Source of the DNA: Diadema setosum
Taxonomy: Eukaryota > Echinodermata > Echinoidea > Diadematoida > Diadematidae
Assembly (NCBI GenBank): GCA_033980235.1
Contig: CM067072.1
Span: forward strand, 23,573,192-23,637,191
Direction: 5' to 3'
Length of the DNA stretch: 64,000 nucleotides
The translations under genes were made by a program, and so were the position numbers. Below the pieces are notes generated by a model, which saw nothing but the letters and a program-made list of their open reading frames with translations, was not told where the DNA came from and ran no database searches. Of this stretch, positions 57,501 through 64,000 are shown piece after piece (the first letter of the stretch is position 1; each line of letters opens with the position of its first letter).

Positions 57501-60500
57501 AATCAGATGAAAAATGAGTTTTTGCCTTTTTTAGAGGGAATCAGTTCTTGAACGGTTAATACAAATGTGCAAATGACAAAGTGAGCATGTCATACCCTCA
57601 CAACTTACCGTACTATTTGTACATAAAAATTTTAGATTTACAGTTCTTCTTTTGAACGCAATTAAGCCTTAGGCTCAAATCCATGTATATCTAACTTATC
57701 ACTATTCTGAAGTTATTCAACCAGGAATAACATCATGCTTCAGACTTAAAAGTATGGTGAACGAGAAAGAAAGGACGATATTCATAAACAAGGTGATTTA
57801 TACATTTCTGGAAAGCTCAAGTCTCTAGGAATATGAATAATTAACTTTCAGAAGGTAAAAACGTCTCCAGAACGATGGAGAGATGGTGTTTTGAGACCCT
57901 TTTTAGACCACCAGAACCCGCTCTGACGGCGAAATTTTGGTGACCAAAATGACGTCACGATATGTGCGCTGTGCTACCACTCCATCCACACAGTGGGCTC
58001 CGTCTATAGAGGGCCGTTGTGGACGTGGTTTGTTTGGGGCATACATGTGGAAAGGCAGTGTGCCCGCTTCCATGTATGCCCCAAACGAGTTGTGTCCGCG
58101 GCGACCTTTCATATCCGTCGCCTCTCCCTCGCTTCTTCTACCACTATCAGTGTCATTGTCACTGTCATCACTCAATTCACTCTCGATGTCAAACTCAAAG
58201 TCTTTCCGTACAATATGAGGTAAAAATTGGACGTTTTAATGTCTCAACCGAGAAAGCAGAGGCGACTAAAAAAAGGCCAGATATTGCATCCGCTCACCAA
58301 GAGATACATGCTTTATGAATGGCGGCCTCGATGTCCCGCTGCAGTTGTAAAGGGTTTTGTTCATTTCGTGACGTCATATTTCAGGGCTTGAAAAGGAAGG
58401 CTGTTCCGGAGCGAATATCGGTGAAGCAAATAAGTCAATTTTAACTCGCGATTTCTCAGTGGCGCGAATATCTTTTAATAAGTCACATTAAAAATCTGTT
58501 TAAGGAGACATTTTCCTCTGCTTTGACGCCTTGTTTTATATGATTTTTAGCTCACCTGAGGCGAAGGCTCAAGTGAGCTATTGCGATCGCTCTGCGTCCG
58601 TCGTCCATCATGCGTCGTGCATAAACTTTTTACATTTTCATCTTCTTCTTGAGAATCCCTGGACCGATTTTCACCAAACTTGGCAGGTAGCATCCCTAGG
58701 GGGATAGGATCTCAATTTTTTCAAGCGGGCACCATACCCCACCTGGGGGGGGGGGGGGGGGGCCAGAGGGGCCCAAACCCCCCAAAATTAAGGAATCTTA
58801 AAAAAATCTTCTTCTCTAAGTGGTAGAGCTAAGTTGATACTCTGAATTAGTACATTGATGACTGTAGTTTCAAGTTTGTTCATTGCGGAATCAGAGGTGC
58901 CCCCCTTGGGACCCAGGGGAGGGGTCCTAATGGGGCCCAAATTGTACATTTTCATCTTTTTCTTGAAAATGGGGGGGGGGGGCCTTAATTTGGACCGAAA
59001 TTGTAAATTTTCATCTTTTTCCTGATAACCCTATCTCAAATTTTCACCGAACTTGGCAGGTAGCATCCCAAGGGGAATAGAATCTCAATTCCATCAAATT
59101 GGCACCATGCCCAACCTGGGGGGCCCCCAGGGGTCCCACCTCCCCCACCTCCTTGGGACCCAAGGAAACAGGATGGGAGGGGGTCCAAATGCAGGCCTAA
59201 ATTTTCATCTTCTTGCTGAAAACAACATAATGGATTTTCACCAAACTTGGCAAGTAGCATTCCCATGGGGATAAGATATCAAAGTGTTTGAATGGGCACC
59301 ATGCTTTCCTTGGCGTCCCCAGGGGTCCAAACCTCCTAAATTAATGAATATTCAATTATATTTTTCTCTAGTTCTAATTAAAAATGATAGGGCTTTCAGT
59401 CTTTTTTTCCCCCAAGCTGCATAATCCAACATTCTATAAAGTACAATGTACTTGGCAGGTACAATGTATATTTACCAGTGTGATGGAATATGTAAATGGA
59501 ACTATGCCCCCTCTCAAAGCTACCCCCACCGTAAGTTTCCAATGTTCTTAGGTAAGAGTCTGCAAGAATGCATGGAAAGTGAACTTGCGATACTCGGGTG
59601 AGTGTGTGACCCCTGGGTCTCTTGTCTTGATTTTAATGTCTCGTTCACCATACTTTAATGACAGAAACATTGATTTCCCACCCCCCCTTTTTTTTTGTAC
59701 ACGATCGATGGAAAATTGTGAGGATATGACATACAAATTTGTAGTTTGCTCATTCATTCGCATATTCATATCCACTTCACAAGAACTGTTATGCAGATAT
59801 TAGCAAAATTTCAAAATGTCATATCTTCCTTATTTTCATCTGATTTCTGTCAAATCATTACTGTTGAACTCATAAGATTTTACTCATTTTTATCAGGCTA
59901 ACTTACATTTGGACTGGATTTCTTCTTTAATGTTTAACATAGACACAGTTTTTGTAGGAACATTGCCATCATTTGCTATCAAATCTGTTTCTGTCCTTTT
60001 AATGTTTGTAAAACTATGATTGTAGTTGTATTCTACTTATTTCTCCATGGGTAGGTATGCACAAATTACAATTATCTGTAGCATCAACGAGCTCAAGTTT
60101 ACAAGTTCATTTTGAATACTGGTGTGAATTAAAGCAAAATTTGCAAAAAATAAAGCCACCCATACCATATTATACAGCTTATATTTTGCTTCAATCTCTT
60201 GTACCGAGATATACTCAACATTAGTTGTATTGACATGCAGTTTTGTAGAGAATGTGCATTTTGTTTTGCACGTTTTTATTTGGTCCATCATTTTCTGGCA
60301 GACTCTTGATATTCTATCTTCACAAAATGTCAGAATTTTTCTCAGCATCATGTGATTTTTTCATGACATTTTGCATATTCTACTTAAACGGTGCATGGAG
60401 ATTACTATACTGTGCATTTTCCGTTCTTGACAGCAAGCTTAACCTAACCTTCTGTCTTCAAAGCAATATGGAAAATGATTATGAAAATGTGATCTCTCGC

Positions 60501-60952
60501 ATCATTTCTATACTGTTTATATTTTCATATATTCTTTATCTTTTGAGCAAGCTAGAGTGAAGTAGTACTTCTTACCTGAGCATACACTTCTATTTTCATG
60601 TCACATTTATCAAAATCCTTATCTCCGCAGCATGCACTTTTGTTACTTTGTCCATCTTTGCTTGTCACATATATTATTTGCTGTGATGTATCTATCTATC
60701 ATATATTTATTTGCTGTGATGTATCTATCTATCATGCCTTGGCCTCTTTCCTGCCTGATGCTGTAATCTATCATAGGTGAAGATGGCGGTGGTGGTGGTG
60801 GTGGTGGGGGATGTTTCAAATGTGGGGAGGAGGGCCACTTCGCCAGGGAGTGCCCCAATGCAGAGTCATCAGGTTTGTAAAAGGGGGAACCCCCTACTAA
60901 GGTGGCTCTTTTAGAGTAATTTAAAGGAGGGAAATGCATATGATTATCTTTA

Positions 60953-60985
<33 letters not shown>

Positions 60986-62439
60986 TGTGGGGGATATTTC
61001 GCTTCTTTTTATTTTTCTGTCACTAGTGCCTTAATGCATTTGATGAAATTAATCATGCACCTTTGAAATAAAGGTGAAGTAGTAGTTCTTACCAGAGCAT
61101 ACACTTCTATTTTCATGTCACATCTATTGATCGAACACTTCTATTTTCATGTTACATCTATTGAAATCCTCATGTCCACTGCATGCACTTGTGTTATTTT
61201 GTCCATCTTTGCTTGTCACATATATTATTTGCTGTGATGTATCTATCTATCATATATTTATTTGCTGTGATGTATCTATCTATCATGCCGTGGTCTCTTT
61301 CCTGCCTTATGCTGTAATCTATCATAGGTGGCGGTGGTGGTGGTGGTGGTGGGGCATGTTTCAAATGTGGGGAGGAGGGCCACTTCGCCAGGGAGTGCCC
61401 CAATGCGGAGTCATCAGGTTGGTAAAAGGGGGAATCCCCTAAGGTGGCTACCTAGTAAAGGAGGGAAATTCCCAGGCTAGTCTGTTTCTGTCTGTATGTG
61501 TGTGTGTCTGTGTTTGTGTAGTGTGTAGGGATATTTCGCTTATTTATATCTTTATATCGCTAGTACCTAGATGCATTTGATCAAATTAATCATGCACCTT
61601 TGAAATAGAAACAACTTTTTCCAAAAACCATGCTTGTTAATAATGTAATTGCTGTATCTTGTGTAAAGATATTTTCGTGAATGAAGAGCTCACAGACATT
61701 CTTGTGGGATGCTGTTTTCGCGATTTTGATGAGGCCATTGTAAGTGCACTGATGCCTGGCCATTCACAATATATTTGCATGTTGTTTAATTTTGCGGCCT
61801 ATTCATGTTTTGCGAAACACTTGGAAAATACACCCTCGCGATAATAACAGATTTCACATTTTTCATTCGTTCATAGGAATGTCATAAACTAACATGTTCT
61901 ATATGGTGTTACATCGACTGCATTTATGTAACTCGAGAGAGAGAATCACATTTCCAAATGTGCTTCAAATAGCATTTTCAAACATGGTTTGGAATGCGAT
62001 TCTCGGGATGCAGTGTTCATTTATTTTTTTCTAAATCTTTTTCTATTTATCTTTCCTAAACATACCTTTGCTTCCCAACCCTTTTAATCCTCTTTATTCA
62101 CCCAAACAGACTTTTCAAGTCTATTCACCTAATGCACTGTAAACCTTTATCATGGTTACTTTCACTCCACAATACAAACTACTGCCTACAAGGAACACTT
62201 CACAAAGCAAGTATTTATAAATGATTCAAAATGTTGATTCCATGTAGTTTTTCACATTTCCTAACCAACTTTCTCACCACACCCCCCCCCCCCCATTAAA
62301 ATCTGACAAATGATTGGTGAGACACTTCCCCGGCACTTCTTCTTGCTGTAACCTTTGTCTGCGAATTTCTCTCGTGTTGCAGGTGGAGGCGGTGGAGGGG
62401 GAGTTGGAGGTCGAGGACGAGGAGGTTTCGGTGGTCAAA
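42066..62439 (+). CDS. vasa: Vasa/DDX4-like RNA helicase, 5' half (eight exons)
   Basis: These exons encode the N-terminal region of a Vasa-type DEAD-box protein, a germ-plasm/nuage RNA helicase involved in germ-cell specification and piRNA function. Exons are 42066-42119, 48214-48283, 49965-49975, 51029-51332, 56908-56955, 60777-60872, 61328-61417 and 62383-62439, and all join in frame. The product starts MSENWDEDDGG, a typical short acidic Vasa start with Trp. It then has GFG/FGG and RGRGRG repeats, a Gly/Arg linker and two CCHC zinc knuckles (CFKCGEEGHFARECP). The DEAD core is not in the window. CCHC knuckles are known in Vasa orthologues of several invertebrates and in the C. elegans GLH proteins. 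Another RGG/CCHC RNA-binding protein is possible but less likely given the N-terminus. Confidence 0.85.
42203..42606. mobile_element. Palindromic MITE, TTAA-type family (vasa intron 1)
   Basis: GTTTTGGTGGAGATGAGGGA at the left and CCCAATCTCAACCAAAACTA at the right pair, and the centre is GGGTCCCACCTTTTATTTGG. Related elements at 47173-47564 and 56271-56650 share the core AGGTGGGTCTCACCTTTTAT-like palindrome and have TTAA at their edges. The ends of this copy are worn. Confidence 0.55.
43026..43866. mobile_element. 841-bp foldback element with 370-bp arms
   Basis: Left arm about 43026-43395 and right arm about 43491-43866 are near-perfect inverted copies, separated by a loop of about 95 bases. 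ACAGCTGTACTT lies directly outside both ends (43012-43023 and 43867-43878), a probable 12-bp target duplication. It is in the first vasa intron on a transcribed strand. No protein is encoded. Confidence 0.8.
44013..44141. mobile_element. hAT5-like MITE with 5-bp TSD CATTG
   Basis: CAGGGGGCAGATCCAAG and CAATCCGCCACTG are the termini, with CATTG on both flanks (44008-44012 and 44142-44146). A homopolymer T/G tract follows at 44216-44248. Confidence 0.6.
44590..45021. mobile_element. 432-bp MITE with CCAGTTCGTAATT ends
   Basis: CCAGTTCGTAATT at the left and AATTACGAACTGG at the right are perfect inverted termini. GGTACAAATGACCTTT occurs twice in the same orientation inside, near each end. No target duplication was recognised. 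Confidence 0.55.
45192..45243. repeat. 52-nt hairpin
   Basis: CAAGGAGGTACATTTTAATACTAGG-type left arm (short form CAAGGAGGTAC...TACTAGG) pairs with CCTAGTACCTCCTTGG. It could be a miniature transposon remnant. A small-RNA precursor is possible but unsupported. Confidence 0.45.
45265..45790. repeat. Two-copy direct repeat of about 230 bp
   Basis: Shared blocks include GCCAACTTGCATCTGGTCAC, CCCTGGAT and TGACACATA in the same order (copies near 45275-45490 and 45505-45790). A 179-codon minus-strand frame runs through both copies but shows no domain and is not called a gene. Bases 45791-47172 hold nothing recognisable. Confidence 0.55.
47173..47564. mobile_element. TTAA-type palindromic MITE (vasa intron 1)
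   Basis: TTAAAGGGACTGTACAG and CTGTACACACCCTTTAA are inverted termini. The interior folds around GGCGACATGCCCCAACTTTA. Same family as 56271-56650 and 42203-42606. Bases 47565-48213 hold a T-run and a C-run but no exon I can support. Confidence 0.6.
48214..48283 (+). CDS. vasa: vasa-like exon 2 (GFG repeats)
   Basis: The acceptor is AACAAACAG after a 22-base C-run, and the donor is TTTG|GTAAGC. It enters in phase 0 and leaves in phase 1. It encodes TGGFGSGRSGFGGSSGFGE then SNGF, the FGG-type repeats characteristic of Vasa N-termini. Confidence 0.85.
48369..48513. mobile_element. hAT5-like MITE with 5-bp TSD CTTTA
   Basis: CAGTGGAGGATCCAGG and CCTGGATCTGCCCCTG are the termini, with CTTTA on each flank (48364-48368 and 48514-48518). 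The interior is C/G-homopolymer rich. Bases 48514-49964 otherwise show no recognisable feature. Confidence 0.65.
49965..49975 (+). CDS. vasa: vasa-like 11-nt microexon
   Basis: CCTCCCTTTAG|GAGTAAAAAAG|GTAAGT. With the preceding G it reads Gly-Val-Lys-Lys and converts phase 1 to phase 0. If it is skipped, joining exon 2 directly to the exon at 51029 produces a stop within nine codons. The tract before the AG is a good polypyrimidine run. The main alternative is a different, unrecognised exon of 3n+2 length. Confidence 0.65.
50283..50870. repeat. Diverged tandem repeat with AGGTCA motifs, split by a MITE
   Basis: Two to three units of about 160 bp share GAGCTGTGACCGCTAAACCC-like blocks (near 50358 and 50706) and AAGGTCAGAGGTCAA (near 50628 and 50786). 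The unit is interrupted by the MITE at 50393-50567. It resembles the tandem cores of the HINE-like elements, but no ends were found. Confidence 0.5.
50393..50567. mobile_element. Palindromic MITE, TA-type (family copy 3)
   Basis: CTGTAAAATGAGG and TCTTACAG termini with TA at 50391-50392 and 50568-50569. It is inverted relative to the copy at 1651-1857. The uninterrupted sister unit of the host tandem repeat (near 50720-50745) shows the pre-insertion sequence. Confidence 0.7.
51029..51332 (+). CDS. vasa: vasa-like exon 4 (RGG/Gly-rich)
   Basis: The acceptor is TTTTCTTTCAG and the donor is GGAG|GTGATT, phase 0 in and phase 1 out (101 codons plus one base). It encodes DGFGLGVGKGRGRGRGFG, then Asn/Gly/Ser-rich sequence with two isolated Trp residues (SGWDEKP, GGWEDRKK), then poly-Gly blocks. 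RGG tracts bind RNA and are sites of arginine methylation in Vasa. The frame stays open past the donor for 20 codons before a stop. Confidence 0.88.
51524..51570. repeat. (TG)n microsatellite
   Basis: About 23 TG units directly before the putative 5' end of the LINE. Confidence 0.9.
52069..53475 (+). pseudogene. LINE ORF, 5' part: 2A, PHD finger, AP endonuclease (frameshifted at its end)
   Basis: 468 codons. Residues 14-36 are strongly hydrophobic (LPVLQVLAVIVVIVHS). A second hydrophobic stretch leads into GGDIEVNPGP at 112-121, a 2A ribosome-skipping motif. Residues 126-177 have PHD-type Cys/His spacing (CKIC, CDSPEC, HIKC, CSVC). Residues from about 247 are an exonuclease-endonuclease-phosphatase domain with LLLVNCQSI, GTESHLD, GSFYRP, LAGDFN and the start of the final catalytic block. 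The frame ends just before the conserved DHD of that block, which continues in the +2 frame of 53444-55618. A one-base change between them is therefore likely, so this copy is called broken. Confidence 0.85.
52408..52431 (+). other. 2A ribosome-skipping motif
   Basis: Codons encode DIEVNPGP, the 2A consensus D-(V/I)-E-x-N-P-G-P, preceded by a hydrophobic Leu/Val-rich helix. Skipping would occur between Gly and Pro at 52428/52429. The upstream 120 residues would be released from the PHD-endonuclease-RT part. Confidence 0.85.
53444..55618 (+). pseudogene. LINE ORF, 3' part: end of endonuclease plus reverse transcriptase
   Basis: 724 codons in a different frame, overlapping the upstream ORF by 32 bases. 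It opens with ADHDAVLV (last endonuclease block). It then has the RT fingers and palm: SLNPQKACGPDLIP, YRPVSLT, QHGFRKKHST, LDFSKAFDSV, SGVLQGTVLGP, and FADD (catalytic Asp pair). A C-terminal thumb/connection region has RSQLEYASTVWDP. The RT is otherwise intact, suggesting a fairly recent insertion. Confidence 0.88.
56271..56650. mobile_element. TTAA-type palindromic MITE
   Basis: TTTAAAGCGATGGTATAG at the left and CTATACCATCTCTTAAA at the right. The centre is AAAGGTGGGTCTCACCTTTT. Same family as 47173-47564. Bases 55756-56270 hold only short C-runs. Confidence 0.65.
56640..57190 (+). repeat. Duplicated segment around the first RGG exon (copy A)
   Basis: The interval around exon 56908-56955 matches 62130-62660 on both sides of the exon. 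Upstream both have ACAATACA, a C-run and TTCCTAAC.AACTTTCTCA. Downstream both have TTGGA.AAGAGAGGG and CACAATGATGCATGCT. The exon and its flanks were therefore duplicated together. Confidence 0.75.
56908..56955 (+). CDS. vasa: vasa-like exon 5 (RGG module, copy A)
   Basis: The acceptor is GTGTCGCAG and the donor is CGAA|GTAAGA; 48 bases, phase 1 at both ends. It encodes GGGGGGRGRGGFGGR. It is paralogous to the exon at 62383. Confidence 0.82.
57903..58220 (-). pseudogene. Unrecognised minus-strand coding-like fragment
   Basis: A minus-strand frame reads an acidic segment (ESELSDDSDNDTDSGRR), a basic patch, then SFGAYMEAGTLPFHMYAPNK and ends VVAQRTYRD..SERVLVV. The composition looks protein-like and GC is higher than the surroundings. 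There is no good start codon, and I see no supporting exon nearby. It may be a remnant of a transposon-borne or cellular gene in the vasa intron. Function unknown. Confidence 0.35.
58545..59624 (+). mobile_element. HINE-like element (AGCTCACCTGAG type)
   Basis: The head is AGCTCACCTGAGGCGAAGGC with a palindromic partner AAGTGAGCT, then GCGTCCGTCGTCC. The core repeats about three times TTTTCACC.AACTTGGCAGGT.GCATCCC with G-runs. The 3' end has CTCGGGTGAGTG (inverted match to the head), a GACCC/GGGTC hairpin and TCTTGTC. Elements of this type are widespread in molluscs and other marine invertebrates. Confidence 0.6.
60130..60335 (+). repeat. Duplicated intron segment (copy A of 63785-64000)
   Basis: Shares AAATAAA.CCACCCATA, GCAGTTTTGTAGA.AAT and TGCATTTTGTTTTGCAC in order with the last 215 bases of the window. 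This places the window end inside the second copy of the larger duplication. Confidence 0.7.
60556..61074 (+). repeat. Tandem unit 1 around the CCHC exon
   Basis: About 0.52 kb, repeated directly as 61075-61610. Both units contain the intron start, the TATCTATCTATCAT tract (itself doubled), the CCHC exon, AAAAGGGGGAA after the donor, and the terminal ATTAATCATGCACCTTTGAA. Confidence 0.85.
60777..60872 (+). CDS. vasa: vasa-like exon 6 (CCHC zinc knuckle 1)
   Basis: The acceptor is CTATCATAG and the donor is ATCAG|GTTTGT; 96 bases, phase 1-1. It encodes [11 protein letters not shown] then CFKCGEEGHFARECPNAESS. The C-x2-C-x4-H-x4-C spacing is a canonical zinc knuckle that binds single-stranded RNA. 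Confidence 0.87.
61075..61610 (+). repeat. Tandem unit 2 around the CCHC exon
   Basis: A direct copy of 60556-61074, with a small extra repeat near its start (ACACTTCTATTTTCATG twice) and a shorter TG tract. The duplication is young enough that intron sequence still aligns by eye. Confidence 0.85.
61328..61417 (+). CDS. vasa: vasa-like exon 7 (CCHC zinc knuckle 2)
   Basis: The acceptor is CTATCATAG and the donor is ATCAG|GTTGGT; 90 bases, phase 1-1. It encodes a Gly run and the same knuckle CFKCGEEGHFARECPNAESS, identical in protein to exon 6 with one silent change (GCA to GCG). It is two codons shorter than exon 6 because SEDG is missing. Confidence 0.87.
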
Positions 62440-62660
62440 GTAAGACAATGTTTTCTTTTTTCTTTTTTTTTGGCAAACCCATGTGAGCTGCACTGGCCTC
62501 ATGACCAGTTTGGATAAGAGAGGGAGCCGTGCGCATTGCATTTTGGTTTTGGTTCATTGTCGACCCTGTCCTTCACCCACAATGATGCATGCTCCTCTGA
62601 TATCATGATTAGTTTACATTGAAATGGGGGAAAAACTTGGCAGGGCTTGTCATGCAGGAG
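62130..62660 (+). repeat. Duplicated segment around the second RGG exon (copy B)
   Basis: The counterpart of 56640-57190. The HINE-like element at 62687 sits just beyond it and has no counterpart in copy A, so that insertion came after the duplication. Bases 61611-62129 hold no recognisable feature. Confidence 0.75.
62383..62439 (+). CDS. vasa: vasa-like exon 8 (RGG module, copy B)
   Basis: The acceptor is CGTGTTGCAG and the donor is CAAA|GTAAGA; 57 bases, phase 1-1. It encodes [19 protein letters not shown]. It is three codons longer than exon 5 and ends in Gln rather than Arg. A further CCHC exon is expected just past the window. Confidence 0.82.
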
Positions 62661-62686
62661 GCAAGTGCCACAGTGGCCCTTCATAA

Positions 62687-63547
62687 TTATACCCCCGCCA
62701 AACGAAGTTTGAAGGGGGTATATAGGAATCAGCGGACGGTCGGGCGGTCGGTCGGGCGGGCGGGCGGTCGGTCCGTTGCAAATCTTGCGTCGCGAACTAC
62801 TTCCTCAGTTTTCAACCGATTCCCATAAAACTTGGCACAGATGTGTGCCTTGGGTTGTAGATGTGCATGACGTATTTTTTGACAGTACCCAAAAGTACGT
62901 TGCCATGGTAACGGCATATTATGGGCAAAAATGGGTACAAATCTTGCGTCGCGAACTCCTCCCACAGTTTTTGATCAATTTTTATGAAATTAGGTACAGA
63001 TGTTCATCTGAATATGTTAATGTGCAAGACACATATTTCCGCAGTGGCAAAAAGTGCCTTGCCATGGTAACGGCATGTTATTGGTAAAATATAGGGCAAA
63101 ATGCTTCATGGCAAAACTGCTTCATCAGTGTTCTTCCAATTCTCATGGAATTCATATTGAATGTTTGGCTTAGGATATAGGTCAGCATGACACATTTCTT
63201 GACAGTGACAAAAAGTATGTTGCCATGGTAACAGCTCACATATTATGAGCCAAAATGATGGAAAATTTTGTGTTGCAAACTACTTCCTCAGTTTTTGCCC
63301 AATTTCCATGAAACTTGGTACAGATGTGTGCCTTTGGTTGTAGATGTGCAAGACGCATTTTTCGACAGTACACGAAAGTACATTGCCATGGTAACGGCAT
63401 ATTAATGGCAGAAGATCAAGGAAAGATCTTGCGGATTTAACTACTTCCTCAGCTTTTTGACCAAAGCTTATGAAATGTTATTTTGACCAAAGCTTATGAA
63501 ATGTTGTTTGGCGGGGGTATAACCAGTCGCTGTAGCGACATTTCTAG
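62687..63547 (+). mobile_element. HINE-like element with about 160-bp tandem core
   Basis: The head TATACCCCCGCCAAACG is followed by a (CGGGCGGT)n-like tract. About five units of roughly 160 bp follow (marker TTGCCATGGTAACGGCATRT near 62901, 63060, 63220 and 63384). The 3' side has GTTTGGCGGGGGTATA, an exact inverted match to the head, the hairpin GTCGC-TGTA-GCGAC (63526-63539) and ATTTCTAG. These are the clearest ends of the five elements. Located in a vasa intron. Confidence 0.75.
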
Positions 63548-63784
63548 TTATCTCTGGCACCAACGAGGTGAAGTTCATGATGCCGTGGTGTGCATGTGTG
63601 GTTTAAGTTTACCTTGTTACATTGTGTGGTACCACAGCTGTGTGCATTTTTATTTGTTTACAATTGTAGTTAGTTTGCTGCACAGAATTCATTAGATATG
63701 AAATATCATACTTAAGATCCTAATTGAAATTACAAACAAGGGTGTCACTTTATTAGATCATATTGAAGGCAGGCTTGACCTAAA

Positions 63785-64000
63785 CTGAGATTTGTAAAAA
63801 TAAAACCACCCATAGCATGTACAGTTTATACTTTACTTCATTCACTTGTTCTGAGATATTTACCCAACACTGGTTGAAGTGATTTGCAGTTTTGTAGAAA
63901 ATTTGCATTTTGTTTTGCACATTATAATCGTGTCCATCATTGCTTCTTTGACTTTTGATATTTTATCCATTAATACAAAATGTATTGGTGGAAAAAATGA
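63785..64000 (+). repeat. Duplicated intron segment (copy B of 60130-60335)
   Basis: Sequence at the window end matches the intron before the CCHC exon of copy A, in the same order. Bases 63548-63784 show nothing further. Confidence 0.7.

Overview
The window is animal nuclear DNA: AT-rich, intron-rich and crowded with short interspersed repeats. It carries most of two protein-coding genes, both on the + strand. The best guess for the organism is a sea urchin or close relative. The reasons are a CR1-like retrotransposon with a virus-type 2A peptide and PHD finger (a class described from purple sea urchin), a Vasa-like gene with CCHC zinc knuckles, and repeat families typical of marine invertebrates. 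Genus and species cannot be settled from the sequence alone.

Region 1 (1-24481) is an autophagy protease gene of the ATG4C/D type. Seven coding exons (1362-1580, 5708-5894, 12881-12957, 16029-17126, 17452-17528, 22744-22863, 24284-24481) join in frame at every junction and carry the full Cys/Asp/His triad. They end in a LIR-like C-terminus. The 5' exons lie outside the window or were not recognised. One exon encodes a long disordered insertion of about 280 residues. Region 2 (24482-41460) is non-coding: a probable long 3' UTR or intergenic stretch, several MITEs, one arm of a 0.2-kb inverted repeat, and a 1.9-kb block saturated with ACGT/TGACGTCA motifs.

Region 3 (about 41460 to beyond 64000) is the 5' half of a vasa/DDX4-like germline helicase gene. 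Exons at 42066, 48214, 49965 (11 nt), 51029, 56908, 60777, 61328 and 62383 encode an acidic start, RGG/FGG repeats and two CCHC knuckles. The helicase core lies downstream of the window. Its later exons belong to a two-level tandem duplication: a roughly 0.5-kb unit around the CCHC exon, inside a larger RGG-plus-CCHC unit that continues past the window end. A nearly complete 4.2-kb LINE, a 0.84-kb foldback element and many MITEs sit in its introns.

The most notable repeat observation is a set of five non-autonomous elements with unrelated interiors but one plan: a 5' subterminal inverted repeat, (CCGT)-type short repeats in several copies, a core of about 150-160 bp tandem repeats, and a 3' hairpin followed by a CTAG-like end. 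They fit Helentron-associated (HINE-type) rolling-circle elements. One is interrupted by a 1.96-kb transposon built around repeated palindromes. Also unusual are a foldback with tRNA-like cores and a 12-bp target duplication, and three MITEs with CAG...CTG ends and 5-bp target duplications.

Splice junctions were assigned by eye from GT/AG sites, reading frame and protein similarity. Repeat identities come from terminal repeats and target duplications seen directly. No database search was possible.
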